Origin: Notamacropus eugenii
Taxonomy: Eukaryota > Chordata > Mammalia > Diprotodontia > Macropodidae
NCBI RefSeq assembly: GCF_028372415.1
Contig: NC_092875.1
Location: 433,435,877 to 433,499,876 of the forward strand
Direction: 5' to 3'
DNA: 64,000 nt
Within the stretch, counting starts at the first letter, position 1. Every line of letters begins with the position of its first letter. The notes under the pieces were generated by a model. It searched no databases. It had not been told where the DNA came from and saw nothing but the letters and a program-made list of their open reading frames with translations. The position numbers and the translations under genes were made by a program. Below are positions 33,316-45,094 of the stretch, piece by piece.

Positions 33316-33443
33316 TCCTCATTACAACCTACCTGGAACTAGCATATGTGATACATGCATACATACATGTATATACACACATATATGTATATGTATATAT
33401 GTGTGTGTGACATGTACTGGTTCCAGGTGGGTTGTAATGAAGA
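33316..33443. repeat. Inverted repeat enclosing AT/GT microsatellite
   Basis: The left arm CATTACAACCTACCTGGAAC (33320-33339) is the near reverse complement of the right arm GTTCCAGGTGGGTTGTAATG (33420-33439); differences are one in about twenty. The loop is made of CATA/TGTA/GTGT units. The microsatellite continues to about 33500 outside the right arm. Confidence 0.85.
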
Positions 33444-33578
33444 TATAGATACATATATATGTATATGTACATATATACATACATATGTGTGTGTATTTTA
33501 CATGTGCTATATAAATGTTGGTTGCTTATGACTATAATTTCAGTAATCAACCAGTCAACAAGTCTGGACTAATGACAG

Positions 33579-34410
33579 CTAGCATACAGAGCCTGAAAGT
33601 TTTCAAAGCAAATGGAGAGGTTTGGAATGCTGTGGATATGTTCGCTTACTTTGGCAGTATACTTTCCAGGGATGTACATGTTGATAATGAGGTTGGCACG
33701 TGCATTGCCAGGGCCAGTTCAGTGTTTGGGAGGCCCTGAAGGAAAGTGTGGGAGAAAAGAGGTATGATACTGACTACCAAACTGAAGGTCCATTGTGCTG
33801 ACCTCGTTGTATGCCTCTGAAATCTGGACAGTATACCAATAATTACCAGGAAAATGAATCATTTCTATTTGCATAGTCTGAGGAAGATTCTAACGATCAC
33901 CTGGCAGGATAAGATACCAGACAATGTGGTTCTTTCTTGAACTAAACTCCCAAGCATTCAAACTCTGCTGGGCTGGTCACATTGTTCAAATGCAAAATGT
34001 ACACTTGCCAAAAAGACTATTTTATGGAGAACTCACACAGGGCAAGTGTGGTCACACATGGTGGTCAGATGAAGTGATTCAAGAACACTCTGAAAGTCTC
34101 TCTTATGAACCTTGGAATTGATTGTGTGACATGGGAGACTCTGACACAGAACCACTCAGCATGGTATGCCCACATCAGAGAAGGTACTGTGCTCTATGAA
34201 TGAAGCAGAATTGAAGTAGCTGGAAAGAAACAGGAGAGGCACAAATTTAGAGAATTCACTTGAAATGCTCACATTGACTATTTATGCTGGACCTATGGTA
34301 CAGCATTCTAAACTCATATTGGTTTCATCAGCCACAATCAGACCCACTGTAACTTGACTCTAATGTAGCAATATCATTTTGGTCCATTTCCAAAACGACG
34401 GACAACAACC
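33579..34410 (+). pseudogene. RTE-clade LINE ORF2 C-terminal half and 3' end
   Basis: Broken plus frames give IQSLKVFKANGEVWNAVDMF, FAYFGSILSRDVHVDNEVGT, CIARASSVFGRP, KILTITWQDKIPDNVV, CWAGHIVQMQ and LPKRLFYGELTQGKCGHTWW, in the order of the thumb and C-terminal region of RTE-like LINEs. It ends ATCATTTTGGTCC, then CGACGGACAACAACC, the same terminus as the minus-strand copy at 4540. 5'-truncated. Confidence 0.7.
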
Positions 34411-35149
34411 CACCAAGCAAATGCCTGGGTTGGGATTCCAATTCTGATCTTTCTGACAACTGACTTGTTAACTGAAAATAGGGGGAGATAAGAGGGGAAG
34501 CTAGCCAGGGTACAGGATTATGTAAAATGAAGAACTTCTCAGTATCATTCTTTATAAATGCAAACATTTCAAATGACAGAAAATGCTATTTTCCACTGTG
34601 AATATTTATCTTGTACGAAATCAAATTGTACTTATTAATTATAGTAAAGGACCAAAATCTTGGTATGCAGGAACAGAGGAGGCAAACATTTCTAAAGTAG
34701 CAGCTTTGGGGATGAAGGTGAAGAAGCAACATCATTCAACTTTGTTGAGGACACATTGGTAACCTGTCGTGACTCTATTCTCTTTGTGCCTAGAAAGGTG
34801 TTCAGAGGCATCCCCATTCCTTCTTCCCTCTCCATACCCCCAAAGCTTCCTGCCTAAGGATCTGAACTCTCCAGCTTTCCTTTGCTGTTCTTTTAATCGC
34901 AAAACTTACAGAATAAATCTGCAAATGATTCAAGAGCCTAGGTGCGGTGTCACACAGTGAAGGAGAGCCATTACTCTCAGTAGGCAGAATGGAGAAACTT
35001 GGCTCTCTCCTAGGGAAATGTAAGACTAGAAAAGATAACCTATATAACATCTGTGGACCGGTCCAAGGAAAGGTCTTTCTTTTCTTGTGCTCTTTTAATG
35101 AAAATAATCTACCCCTTCCAGATCCTCTTCTGGAATCCCATTCCCATTG
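34411..35149. other. Unassigned intergenic sequence
   Basis: A 121-codon minus frame (34802-35167) overlaps three plus frames; none shows a domain. No clear repeat. Confidence 0.45.
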
Positions 35150-35320
35150 AAGATAATAGACATTCATTACGTTTTAAAATGGGAAGGAGCCTTAGGGATT
35201 TTACAAATATGGAAACTAAGACCCAGAGAGGGGAAATTACTTGTTCAATTTACACAGCAAATTAGTGACTGAGATGGGGATACAATCTAGTGCTTCTAAT
35301 TTCTAGGCCTGGGGATTTTT
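35150..35320 (-). repeat. MIR-type SINE remnant
   Basis: TTTTACAAATATGGAAACTAAG, ACCCAGAGAGGGGAAATTAC, CACAGCAAATTAGTGACTGAG. A second antisense scrap lies at 35545-35620 (TTTATAGCTGAGGAAAAGG, GACTTGCCCAAGGTCATAG). Confidence 0.65.
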
Positions 35321-35834
35321 CTTTCTCAGCCTATAAGAGTTTGAAGTTAATAACAATGAAAAGGAAAAGGTTAAACTAAAGTCTACCCACTTGCCTGTAG
35401 GGGACAGGTATAGTAATCCCTGTGTAGAACCTGGGCAACTGCAGGTGTTTAATCCAAGAAGGTGAGCTTCTTGTCTGCATTGTCTAACAGGGTAGTGATT
35501 GGGCTCAGGAATCAACTTTAAAGATAATCTACTCCAAATAACTTATTTTATAGCTGAGGAAAAGGAGGGAGGAAGAGACTTGCCCAAGGTCATAGAAAGT
35601 TGGTAACAGAGTTACTGTTATTATGAGTATTATGTATTATGAGTATTCAGAGCCTTTTAAACAGATCATCCTCCTAAATTCTTTCCCTCAAAAGGGGTTC
35701 CCTTTGGTACTTGAAAGCAAGATCATAGCCCTGAACTTTGAACTATATGAACTATGAACTATAGCCCAGAACATAGGAACTCTGAGTTCATCTTCAGAAT
35801 AAGCGTTATTTTTTATTGTGTAAAAGAAATCTAC

Positions 35835-36660
35835 TTTTATATGAATTGATGCAGACTAAAATAAACAGAACCAGAAGAAAGTAAAAACAAGCCTGAGGTT
35901 TCACCTCATGTCCAAAAATGAGACTAGTAAGTGTTGGAAGGCTTATGGGAAGATCAACACACTGGTGCACTGTTGGTGGAGCTGCAAATCAATACAAGCA
36001 TTTGGGGAAACAATTTGGAATTTGCAAATAAAGTTACTAAAATGTCTAAATTCTTAGATCCAGAAATTTCCCTACTAATCATGTACATACATGAAGAGAT
36101 AAGTGATGAAAAGAAAATTTCAATATACACCAAACAGGACTTCTGGTGGTAGGAAAAAACTGGAAACAAATTAGATTCCCATCAACTGGGGAATGGCTAA
36201 ACGAATTGTTCATGAATGGAGTGGAACATAAGTGTGCTATAAGAAACAAGGAATAGGATGAACACAGAGATGCATATGACTTACGTGAACTGATGCAGAA
36301 TGAAGTAAGCCAACCCAAGAAAAGAATATACTTATAACTACAATAATATATAAATATAAAAATCACCACAAAACAATTTTGAAAGTGAATGTTTCAAAAT
36401 GACAAAGATTAAGCATGGCCCCCAAAGATGAAAATTCCTTTCACAACCTGGAAGAACTGGGAGATCCATAAGCATGGAATATTGCAAACATTTTCAGATT
36501 TTTTTGCTGTATTGATAGACTTTTCTAATTTTTTTCTTTTTTCATTCATTTAAAATATTCTTTGCTAAAGGGTTCCCTAGGAAAGAAGAGGAGAAGGGAC
36601 ATGGGAGGAATGTAAGTGATGCAAAAACAAAAGATGTTAATAAAAATTATTTTTAAAAAA
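35835..36660 (+). mobile_element. Old L1 3' end, rearranged
   Basis: 35935-36310 reads as a decayed L1 ORF2 C-terminus (LLVELQINTSIWGNNLEF; GKNWKQIRFPSTGEWLNELF near 36157-36216). It is followed by an A-rich 3'UTR to about 36660. A scrap that normally lies further downstream (TGATGCAGACTAAAATAAACAG, CCAGAAGAA) occurs just before it at 35845-35880, so part is duplicated or rearranged. More diverged than the 27-32 kb L1. Confidence 0.7.
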
Positions 36661-37784
36661 CAGAGGAACTATGAGACAATTTCCACACATATGTAAAGGA
36701 AAATAATTTTGAAAGACTTAAGAACTCTGATCAATGCAATGACTAACCATAGCATTAGAGGATAATTATGAAGCATGTTTTCTGCCTCTTGGCAGGAAGG
36801 TGATGGACTCAAAGTACAGAATGAGAGATTTCAGCTATGGACAATGCTCTGCTTGTTTGTCTTCTTCTATTTCCCCTCCTCCTCCTCCTCCTCCTCCTTC
36901 CTCTCTCTTTCAACATTTGTATTCATAAGCATGTATACATACATACACATGAATATTGGGCTTCTATTAGAGAAGGGGGTAAATTAGTGATAAAAAAGAA
37001 TCAGTGAAACAAAAGATACACAGAAGAAAACAGAAAGTTCAAAAAAGGACAAAAATGGGACAATTTGGTTGCTACTTTGTTAAATTTAATATATGCCTTT
37101 TTAAACAAACTGTACATAATATAAACTCACAATTTCATAGACAATTCTCTTTGGGAGAGCTTTGTATATTGAAATATATGTGTATTATGTCTGTCAATTA
37201 ATTTCTTTACAAAAAGAAACATTTTTAAGTTCACATGAACATTTATATCTTATTTCATCCTGATATCTCCCGTGTCACTCCCTTCTGAAGGCTGAATATA
37301 TCTTTTAAAATAATAAATAAATGTTGGCCTTATTCATTTTTATATCCAATTCATTTTTTATTGTTTGACATGAGTTATCAGTCTTGGGCTAGGAGGTTTG
37401 ATGCTTCAAAACCATAGGATGGGTAACAACAGTCACCACATCTGATGGGCTATTCCTATTGTCCGGTCTTTCAAAAACTGACATCATGACCTTTCCATAT
37501 GTGACCAGAATCATGCTTACTATGGCTTTTCTTAGTAACAGGAGAACCAGAATGTTACCAAAGGTGAGATTCTATAGCCACTATTGTTTATTTCAGCAAG
37601 TTCTAAGCTTATAGTTGGACTTTTAGTACAAATTATATGTTGAAAGAATACTAAATATGCACATAGGCACACGTGTGTATATGTGTGTGTATATGTACAT
37701 TATACATATATATATACACACATATGTATACACACATATTTACATAATCCCACCCACTCCCAACCTGCTATTTGAAACAGATGC
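36661..37784. other. Unassigned intergenic sequence with simple repeats
   Basis: (CCT)n at about 36878-36899 and a TA/TG/CA-rich microsatellite at about 37660-37740. No gene recognised. Confidence 0.55.
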
Positions 37785-37789
37785 ATTGT

Positions 37790-37965
37790 ACTAGGAATCT
37801 GAGATCTGGTAATCAGCTTTGCAACTTTGGTTAAGTCATTTAACTATCTGAGGTTCAATTTCATCTGCAAAACAAGGATGATATCTCCCCCTTCCAACTT
37901 CAAAAAGTGGTTTGATGGATGAAATTAGATGAAGTCTATAAGAGCGCCCTGAGAGGTATATTCTA
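37790..37965 (+). repeat. MIR-type SINE
   Basis: CTAGGAATCTGAGATCTGG, TTGCAACTTTGGTTAAGTC, TTCAATTTCATCTGCAAAAC, AAGGATGATATCTCCCCC. Confidence 0.7.
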
Positions 37966-38319
37966 TACAAGTGAGAGGTGATGCTTTTACATTTTTACAT
38001 CAAAACTGGTTGGGTTCCAGCTGGGCCACAGCTCTCACCAGCTCTGCAAACTCTTCATTAATTCAGTTATCTCAGAAACAGACTGCCTACCTCAAGGCGG
38101 TCCCTGGGGCAATTGTGAAGCCCTGGGGCAAAGCAGACTTTGTTAATACTAAACACTTGTCTCTTGACACTGACCTCACTTGATTCTTAGTTCCTGAGGC
38201 TATTTAGATAGCTCTAAATCACCTTTCCACTTTCTTCTGTCACTGCCTTAGGTGTAGGGGGCCTGGTCCCACTGACTTGCATCTGCCATAAAATGACTTG
38301 TGGCAGTTAGATTCCTGGG
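37966..38319. other. Unassigned intergenic sequence
   Basis: No recognisable gene or repeat. Confidence 0.45.
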
Positions 38320-39065
38320 GCATTGGTGTCCTGCAGAGTTCTGCCCTCAGCACTCTCCTCTTCTCGCTCTCTACTACTCTGCTTGGTGATCTTATCATCA
38401 TCCACAGATTTAATCATCATCTCACCTATAGTAATTCTCAAATCTACCTTTCCTGCTCCAACCTCTCTGCTGACCTCTAATCTCACATCGCCAAAGGCCT
38501 TTCAGACACTTCAGACTGGATGTCCAGTAGATATCTAAACCTGAGCATGTCCAAAACTATTCTAATTATCTTTTCCTCCAAACCTCCCCCCACCTCCTAA
38601 CCTTACCTTTCCTATTGCTATAGAAAGCAACACCATCCTCCCATCTCCTGGCTCTAAACGTAGAAGCCATCTTCAGCTTCTCGCTCTCTCATCCTCTGTA
38701 TTCAATATTGTCAAGGCCTATCAGTTTCACCTTTGCAGCATCTCTGGAATACACTCCCTCTTTTAATCTCTGACATTGCCACCACTCAAATGTAGGACCT
38801 CATCCCCTCATATTTGGGGCATTACAATAGCCTCCTGGTGGATCTGTCTGTCTCAAGTTTCTCCCCATTCCAATCCAGCCTCCATTCAGACACCAAAGTC
38901 TTTTCCTAAAGTGAAGGACGAACCTTTGTCTCCAAGATCAATACAAAACGCTATGAAGGGCATTCAAAGCCCTTCATAACCTAGTCCCCTCCTACCTTTC
39001 CAGTCTTCTTACAACTTACTCCCAACCATGTACTCTTTGATCCAGTGATACTGGCTTCCTTCAGT
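38320..39065 (+). repeat. L2-type LINE, RT C-terminal region
   Basis: Sense L2 landmarks in order: TGCCCTCAGCACTCTCCTCTTC, GGTGATCTTATCATCATCC, CTTCAGACTGGATGTCCAGTAG, GAGCATGTCCAAAACTATTC, TCAAGGCCTATCAGTTTCACC, GGGGCATTACAATAGCCTCC, AGCCCTTCATAACCTAGTCC. Multiple stops; not coding. Confidence 0.85.
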
Positions 39066-39959
39066 CAATCAATCAACATTGTCAACAGCCTACTATGTTC
39101 ATAGCCTACTATGCCCAAGGCAAACTGATGGAGGCATAACCAGAGAGTGGGAGAATATGGCTGTAGGTAGGTCAGAATAAAGGTTCCTACCTTAGTGCTG
39201 GGCCTCACTGGGTGACTACAGTTCAGGAAGAAGAAAATTACTGCCGCCTGCTGTGTCTGGGCTATCCTAGCTTGTTACAGGGATATAATTCCATCCCTGA
39301 TTATTGCATGAGTTTTCCGGGATTATGAGGTGAACCTCTAGGACAGGAAAATGGAGATTACTAATCTGCTTCTGCAGGTCAAAAAAGGATATTTCTCAGT
39401 TTTTTGCCTGAAAGGTTAATTTACAAATAGAATAATTTCTAGAGAGTGAGCAAAGGAGATCAGAGAGCTCTCCAACCTAACTCATAATCTTCTAGTCAAG
39501 GGAGCTAGTTTTACTTTATACCTTAGATCCCAAGTACTAACCTTTTCAGCTCAGAATGGTGAGTTTCCACGTTGCAAGATACATTCTTTCAGATTGAGAT
39601 GACAGACTAATGGTGATGTTTCCAGAAGAGCAGGGCATGATCTGATACACTAAACATAGCTAGGTCTCCATCCCTCTAGTGAAAGTACATTTTCTAGACT
39701 TTACCTGGGGAAAAAAATGAAGAGTAAAATGGGGAAACCATCCTCACTCTTCTTCTACATAAAACGCTTTCTAACACAATTTGTAGCTATTTCTAGGAAC
39801 ACTGAAAGCTTAGCTAGAATGAGACTGACTAGGGCTTTTGTTACTATCCAGAGAGCACCGTCATCCCCTTGGAGTGGCTACATCGGAGCACTACTAGGTT
39901 CTCCTTTCCTCTCCCAATCTTTATTTATATCTCAACTGAAATTGCCTTAATTTGGCTTG
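39066..39959. other. Unassigned intergenic sequence
   Basis: 39066-39120 (TCAATCAATCAACATTGTC, ACTATGTTCATAGCCTACTATG) may be an L2 tail. The rest is unassigned. Confidence 0.45.
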
Positions 39960-40230
39960 GAGTGCAGTATAGACGTTAATGCTCTGACCACAGGTCTGCC
40001 TGTTCCTAAATTTGAATTCAGAAAGCACTCCGAGTAGGAGATATTCAGTGGAAAACAAGTCGGGTTTTTGTTACATTTTAGTTTTTTCTCCAGTGTAGTT
40101 TTATTTAATCTCTCTAAAAAAATTTAATTCCTTTGCTTTTCATTTCATTTCAGGAATACTACATCCTTTGTAAAAAGGCAGCTGCTTTAATAAATATGTT
40201 TCCCATATGGGAAATACAAACATAGTTTAA
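39960..40230. promoter_or_regulatory. Candidate conserved non-coding element with perfect palindrome
   Basis: Repeat-free AT-rich block ending in a perfect 16-bp palindrome TTTCCCATATGGGAAA at 40199-40214, preceded by TAATAAATATG. Also ACGTTAATGC near 39974 and TTTCATTTCATTTCAGG near 40138. Conservation not testable here. Confidence 0.3.
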
Positions 40231-40556
40231 TGTTAAGTGAGAACACACTCACTGTATGTGTGGGTCAAGAAGGGGACAGTGGTTGATCTCCCATCACTAA
40301 GTAGCAAAGGTGGGGTTGATTTGAGAAAGAGAAGAATGAAGTCTTGTCCAGACTCTGACCAGGTATTCTGTGAAAGCCTGCTCAAGGGATATTTCCATCA
40401 TGCTGATTTAGGAGGTGGAAGGGAGAGAACACTTTTTGCAGTAAAATAGACAACATTAGCATTCCTTGGAAACTTATTTGGGGGGGGGGGGGAGACTGGA
40501 AAACAAGGTGGCCCAGAGTGAAAGAAGATTTAGGTGTGGAGATATGGTAATAGCAG

Positions 40557-40800
40557 TCAATAAACATTTATTAAACACTTGCTATGTGCCAGGCACTGCG
40601 CTAAACAAAAGACAGTCCTTCCCCTCAAGTAGCTTACAAATTAAGGGGGGAGTCCACATGCAAACAAATATATACAAAACAAGCTATATGCTGGATAAAT
40701 AGGAAATGATTAACTGAGGGAAGGCCCTGGAATTAGGAGTGGTTGGGGAAGGTTTCCCATAAAGGTAGGATTTTAGTTGGGACTTAAAAGATGCAAGATG
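40557..40800 (-). repeat. L2-type LINE 3' end, antisense
   Basis: TCAATAAACATTTATTAAAC, CTTGCTATGTGCCAGGCACTG, CAGTCCTTCCCCTCAAGTAG, ATGCAAACAAATATATAC, GGTTGGGGAAGGTTTCCC. Well preserved, about 240 bp. Confidence 0.75.
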
Positions 40801-40869
40801 TATGAAGGTCAAAAATTAGACTTTTTAAAAAAAAAATTTTTCCTTTTAGCAATATGGTAGGATGCTGCA

Positions 40870-41063
40870 ACTCCCTCCCCCAGATCCCACCCCATGGTAC
40901 TTGGTACTCAAGTTTTTCTCTTCCTTTTTCCTCTCTTCCCTTTAAGATGACTGCCCACACTTTGTTTTTGGAATAGGACAGATGAAGGCTCAACTAGTCC
41001 TAAAGAATTTATGGGGAATGCAATGGAAAACTGGCCACTCCCTCCCCCAGATCCCACCCCATG
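40870..41063. repeat. Pair of identical 27-bp direct repeats
   Basis: The 27 bases at 40870-40896 (beginning ACTCCCTCCCCCAGATCC) recur exactly at 41037-41063, 167 bp apart start to start. The intervening DNA is not repetitive. Confidence 0.9.
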
Positions 41064-41504
41064 ATGGATCTCAGGGACAAGGAAGACAAAATACTAATTT
41101 TGAAGTTAAGATCTGAAGCGTTGAGTGGAACAATAGGAGAGATCAAAAAAGAGAGGGAGTGAGAACTGAAGAGCTGGGTGGTGTTTGGCAAAATTTGAAG
41201 ATTAGCATCTCCTTCCCAGACAGGAAGCCAGCAATGATGCTCCCAATCATTCACTCCAGCTTAAGAGAGCCAGGGACTCATTGAGTTTCATCTTCTATGC
41301 CATTGTGGCTTCTCTGATGTCTTCAGTAGTTGTCATCTGCTTCACTAGCCGCCCTCAAAACCTGCCCTGTCCTTATCATGCTTCTCTCACCCAAGAAAAA
41401 AATGATTCTATACATACCTGGAGAAGAAAGAGAAATATTCACTGATTAAACAAAATAAATTTTAAGTGCATTCCTATCTTAATGGTAAGAAAAATATTTT
41501 TCTT

Positions 41505-41680
41505 CTAGAAACGTATTCTTACAACAATATTGCTGTGGCTGTATACAACGTTCTTTTGGTTCTGCTTATTTTGTGCATCATTATTTCCAGACTTCACGAC
41601 CATCTCTCTTTCTACTATGCAATGCTGCCTTTCACTGATGACTAGATGTCCATTGAAAAAGCATACACTTAGGGAGAAAG
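41505..41680 (-). mobile_element. Decayed L1 ORF2 3' fragment
   Basis: GGCTGTATACAACGTTCTTTTGG, TTCTGCTTATTTTGTGCATC, ACTAGATGTCCATTG: antisense text matching the ORF2 end in the 27-kb L1, strongly diverged. Confidence 0.5.
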
Positions 41681-41894
41681 AGAAATTTGGGAATCATAGT
41701 GATGGTATGTAGAACTATGGGAAGCTAGTGATTTCCTCACAAGAGTGTAAAGAAAGGAGGGAAGAGGGACGAGCGCAGAGCCTTAAAGGACAGCTATGTT
41801 ACTGGGCTGGGAGATAGATGATGAGTCTGCAAAGGAGACTGAGGAATATTCAGACCAATAGGAGTAATGAATGAATGAATAAAAATAGATGAAA

Positions 41895-42560
41895 AAACAT
41901 TTATTGAGAATATACTAGGTGCTAAGCCTAGGATAAAAATGTAAAGGCAAAGATATTCCCTGCCCTCAAGGAACTTGTATTTTAATAGCAGAGACAAAAC
42001 AATCTCTGAGAAGTACTGACTTAGGAGGAAGTCTTTGGAATGGAAAATAGGTTGACACAACCTATCCGAGTACAAAGGCGGAATTGATTTGATCAGGGTT
42101 TATGGTTCCAGAACCAAGGTGAGGTGGTTGTTTAGAAGTTTCTTGAGGAAGTGAAGAGGAAGGTGTGAAGTGAAATATGTCAGGGCTTTCCTGGAAGTGT
42201 TCTAGGGGAGGTAGTAGTGGAACCCCAGGGTAAGCAATCTTCCAGAATATTGTCTCTGAAGTAGGTCACAAAGGAGTTGGTGAGGAGGGTTGTAAAGATG
42301 TCGGTGGGGGAAGAAAGAGGGCAGCAGAACCAAGAGAAAGCAGTGGCATGGAAATCAAGGGAGGAGAGTCCAGAAGGACCTGATTGATAACATCCAAAGC
42401 TGCAGAGAGGGTTAAGGATCATAAGGACCAAGAAAAGGCCATTAAGAATTAGCAATTAGGAGGAGAGCCTGGTAACTTTGGAAAGAGCATTTTCAGGTGA
42501 ATCACCCACTAGGAAACTAGATCGCCAGACTTTGAGAAGTGAATAGGAAATAAGGAAATG
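41895..42560 (-). repeat. L2-type 3' end, then unclassified ancient repeat
   Basis: 41895-42000: AACATTTATTGAGAATATACTAGG and CCCTGCCCTCAAGGAACTTG (L2 antisense). 42080-42540 contains AAGAAAAGGCCATTAAGAATTAG and GGTAACTTTGGAAAGAGC, text I have seen as an old dispersed mammalian repeat but cannot name. Confidence 0.5.
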
Positions 42561-42564
42561 GATT

Positions 42565-42725
42565 TTGTTGGTTTGTCCTTCATCTTGAAAGAGGACCGGG
42601 GACTTCAGGAGAGTGGTTTCTTGATTTGCAAGTGAATTGGATTTAAGTGAGGCAGGCAGATCCCATGCAAAGTCATCAGCTCTACTCTCTTCTAGAGAGT
42701 TATGTGTCATGTTCATCAAGGTCAT
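42565..42725 (-). repeat. RTE-tailed SINE, 3' part
   Basis: TTTGTCCTTCATCTTGAAAGAGGACC, then GACTTGCAAGTG-like and AAGTGAGGCAGGCAGATCC. This is the reverse complement of the body and tail of the chimeric SINE at 16384-16700, without the tRNA-like head. Confidence 0.7.
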
Positions 42726-42775
42726 AATTAAAGTCATGGGAGAGAATGAAATTGCCAAGGGAAAGAGAATAGAAC

Positions 42776-42975
42776 AGGGGTTCTGAACCTGTGGTCCCCG
42801 AACCCCCAAAGGGTGTGTGTAAACTTGGGTGAGGAAAATTACATCCTTATTTCAATATACTTGTTTCCTATGTAATCCTATACAATTTATTCTATACAAT
42901 TAAAAATATTATTCTGAATAATTTCCTAGGCTTCAACACATTGCCAAAAGAGTCCAATGATACAAAAGGTAGAAA
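42776..42975 (-). mobile_element. hAT-type MITE, second copy of the 3750 family
   Basis: Starts CAGGGGTTCTGAACC. The right part (TATGTAATCCTATACAATTTATT, CCTAGGCTTCAACACATTGCC) is the reverse complement of the left part of the MITE at 3750-3959. The right terminus is eroded, so no clean target duplication. Confidence 0.7.
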
Positions 42976-43439
42976 CAACAACCACAACAACCAAAACCTG
43001 CTGTGGATGGACAAGAGGGGAAGGCTCAAGATGGAACCCTTACAGAACAACATTTAAGGTGTGAGAACAGAAAGACAGGATAGTACAGCACTTTAATAAT
43101 CAAGAGAGAGATTTTGAAGAAGGTATTCTGGGCTGGCCTAACCTGGGCTCATCCTCTGGTAGTTTATGTTCAGTAATGGAACAAAATAAGGTTGTTCAAC
43201 AGGTAATAAAAGATTTATGTAGTTATAGTGGTAGAAAGATATACAAGGATAGGATAGACACCTATGACATTAAATCCAGGGGCCAAGCAACAGACTCCTC
43301 CAGCTCCTTGTGAATATTTTGACACACGTGATAAATGACATTAACAGTAGGAGCCCCTAGTTCCCTAAACCAACCAAGTTTCAGTCAATGTCTTAATATC
43401 ATTTAAAGAAAAACTAGCTTATCCTGAATGGGAGATGTG
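42976..43439. other. Unassigned intergenic sequence
   Basis: No gene or repeat recognised. Confidence 0.45.
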
Positions 43440-43675
43440 TTGTCGTTCAATTTTTTCAGTCATGTCCAACTCTCCATGACCCCATTTGGGATTTTCTTGG
43501 CAGAGATATTAAAATGGTTTGCCATTTTCTTCTCCAGTTCATTTTTTGGATTAGGAAACTAAGGTAAACAGGGTTAAGTGACTTGGCTAGGGTCACATAG
43601 CTAGTGAGTGTTTGAGGCCAGATTTGAGCTCAGGAAGATGAGCCTGGCTCTCTATCCTCCTAGCTGCCCCTAGAA
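43440..43675 (-). repeat. Marsupial tRNA-derived SINE
   Basis: TTGTCGTTCAATTTTTTCAGTC, CTCCATGACCCCATTTGGG, GACTTGGCTAGGGTCACATAG, CTCTATCCTCCTAGCTGCCC. Full length, antisense. Confidence 0.9.
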
Positions 43676-43904
43676 TGGGAGGTGGGGTGTGGGAAAGGTT
43701 AAGATATTGCTCCTTCTCCTGAGGGAATGGGAATTAGTGTATAATTCCACTGAACAGATCAAGGAGGTTGAGAAATTATTTTGCAAACCACGTTCTATCT
43801 CCTCCTGATTTTCAGTACATAAATAGTAGGTGATCCAAAGGGCGATGGAAAGCTGTGCAAGTAGGAGGCAGCAGGTTTTCATACTTGGTGCCTGTACTAA
43901 AAGG

Positions 43905-44086
43905 GAGTGATCTCAACCTCCAATAGAAACAGTTGCACAGTGCATAGAAACCCAGCAATTCACAATATCTATGTTGTGTTTTATATTTAATTTATTTTGT
44001 TAAACATTTCCCAATTACATTTTAATGTAGTTCTGCAGCACCCAGGAGTTTGGAGGGTCTTGAGAGCCATGAATTTGGCACCCCTG
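43905..44086 (+). mobile_element. hAT-type MITE with 8-bp target duplication
   Basis: Body text TTTATTTTGTTAAACATTTCCC and AATTACATTTTAATGTAG belongs to a MITE family I know as common in marsupials (ends CAGAGGTGTC...GACACCTCTG). Here the ends are eroded to GAGTGATCTCAACC and GGCACCCCTG. Flanks CTAAAAGG (43897-43904) and CTTTAAGG (44087-44094) match 6 of 8. Confidence 0.65.
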
Positions 44087-44094
44087 CTTTAAGG

Positions 44095-45094
44095 GATAGT
44101 CATTTAAGTTAATGTATGATAAAAAGAGGAAGTAGGTCCATCATGTGGCAAGAACAAGAGATAAAAGACAGACAGTCCAAGTGCTCCTCGAATAGCCAGA
44201 CCTAGAGGAGCATCTCTAGAGCTCTAAATGAGTTCTCTGGTCTTTATAGAAGAACATGGATAAGAACTGCATAGTAAGAGAAGTCATGGATGGGTTGCAA
44301 TCTTCACCAAAGGAGGAACTATTACATTGATGAGATTACAGACCTATTGAAGTTGATGTTACATGGGACATGCAGTCATATAGGGAAAAATTTGGCCCCA
44401 GGATGTAAGAAAATCACATTTAATAATACAGCAAAACTTTTAAAACCATATGTTTAAAAGAAAGTCAATACCTTTATGATAAAATATTGATAACACTTAA
44501 AAATTCAGAGAAGAGGAATGCAAAGTAGCAATGGCTGTTTTTAAATTTGGCACAATGGCTGTAAGGTTTGAAGAAACACAATAGCTTAAGATGACAGAAC
44601 TAAGAAATAAGTGGTTTTCTTTAGGGCATCATTATGTAGCATATTGAACATCGTTGATATGGATTGTAAAGTCACTCAATTTTTATCAAATTTCATCTCC
44701 CTTCTAAGCTAAATATTCTAAATCAGATATTCTTCAATATTTCAAAAGATTCATGATCTCATTTTCTTTCATCAGTGCCTTACTATAATTTATTGATGCC
44801 TTCATGATCTTCGGGAGTTTCTGTGCCTCCCCCCAAAAAAATGGTGGACAACTTTTTAGTGATGAGCCTCTTTGAACCCAGGATGATCTATGGAAAACAG
44901 GTTAGTAATATCATCTGGCCTATCGTCTAAGCTTTTATTCTTCTCAACACTTTACTAGTACTTTTAAGAATTCAAACTGATTTTCACACCCCAATGAGGC
45001 CTTAGAATAGGACTTTAATAAGGACAACTGGATAAAGTGAAACACTTTTCTTTGGTTACTAAGACCATTTCTTTGAATTTTGAAGAATAATACT
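44095..45094. other. Unassigned intergenic sequence
   Basis: About 1 kb, AT-rich, no gene or repeat recognised. Confidence 0.45.

Noticed and set aside
34802..35167. 121-codon minus frame with overlapping plus frames
   Set aside because: All frames are similar in quality, with no domain or repeat match.
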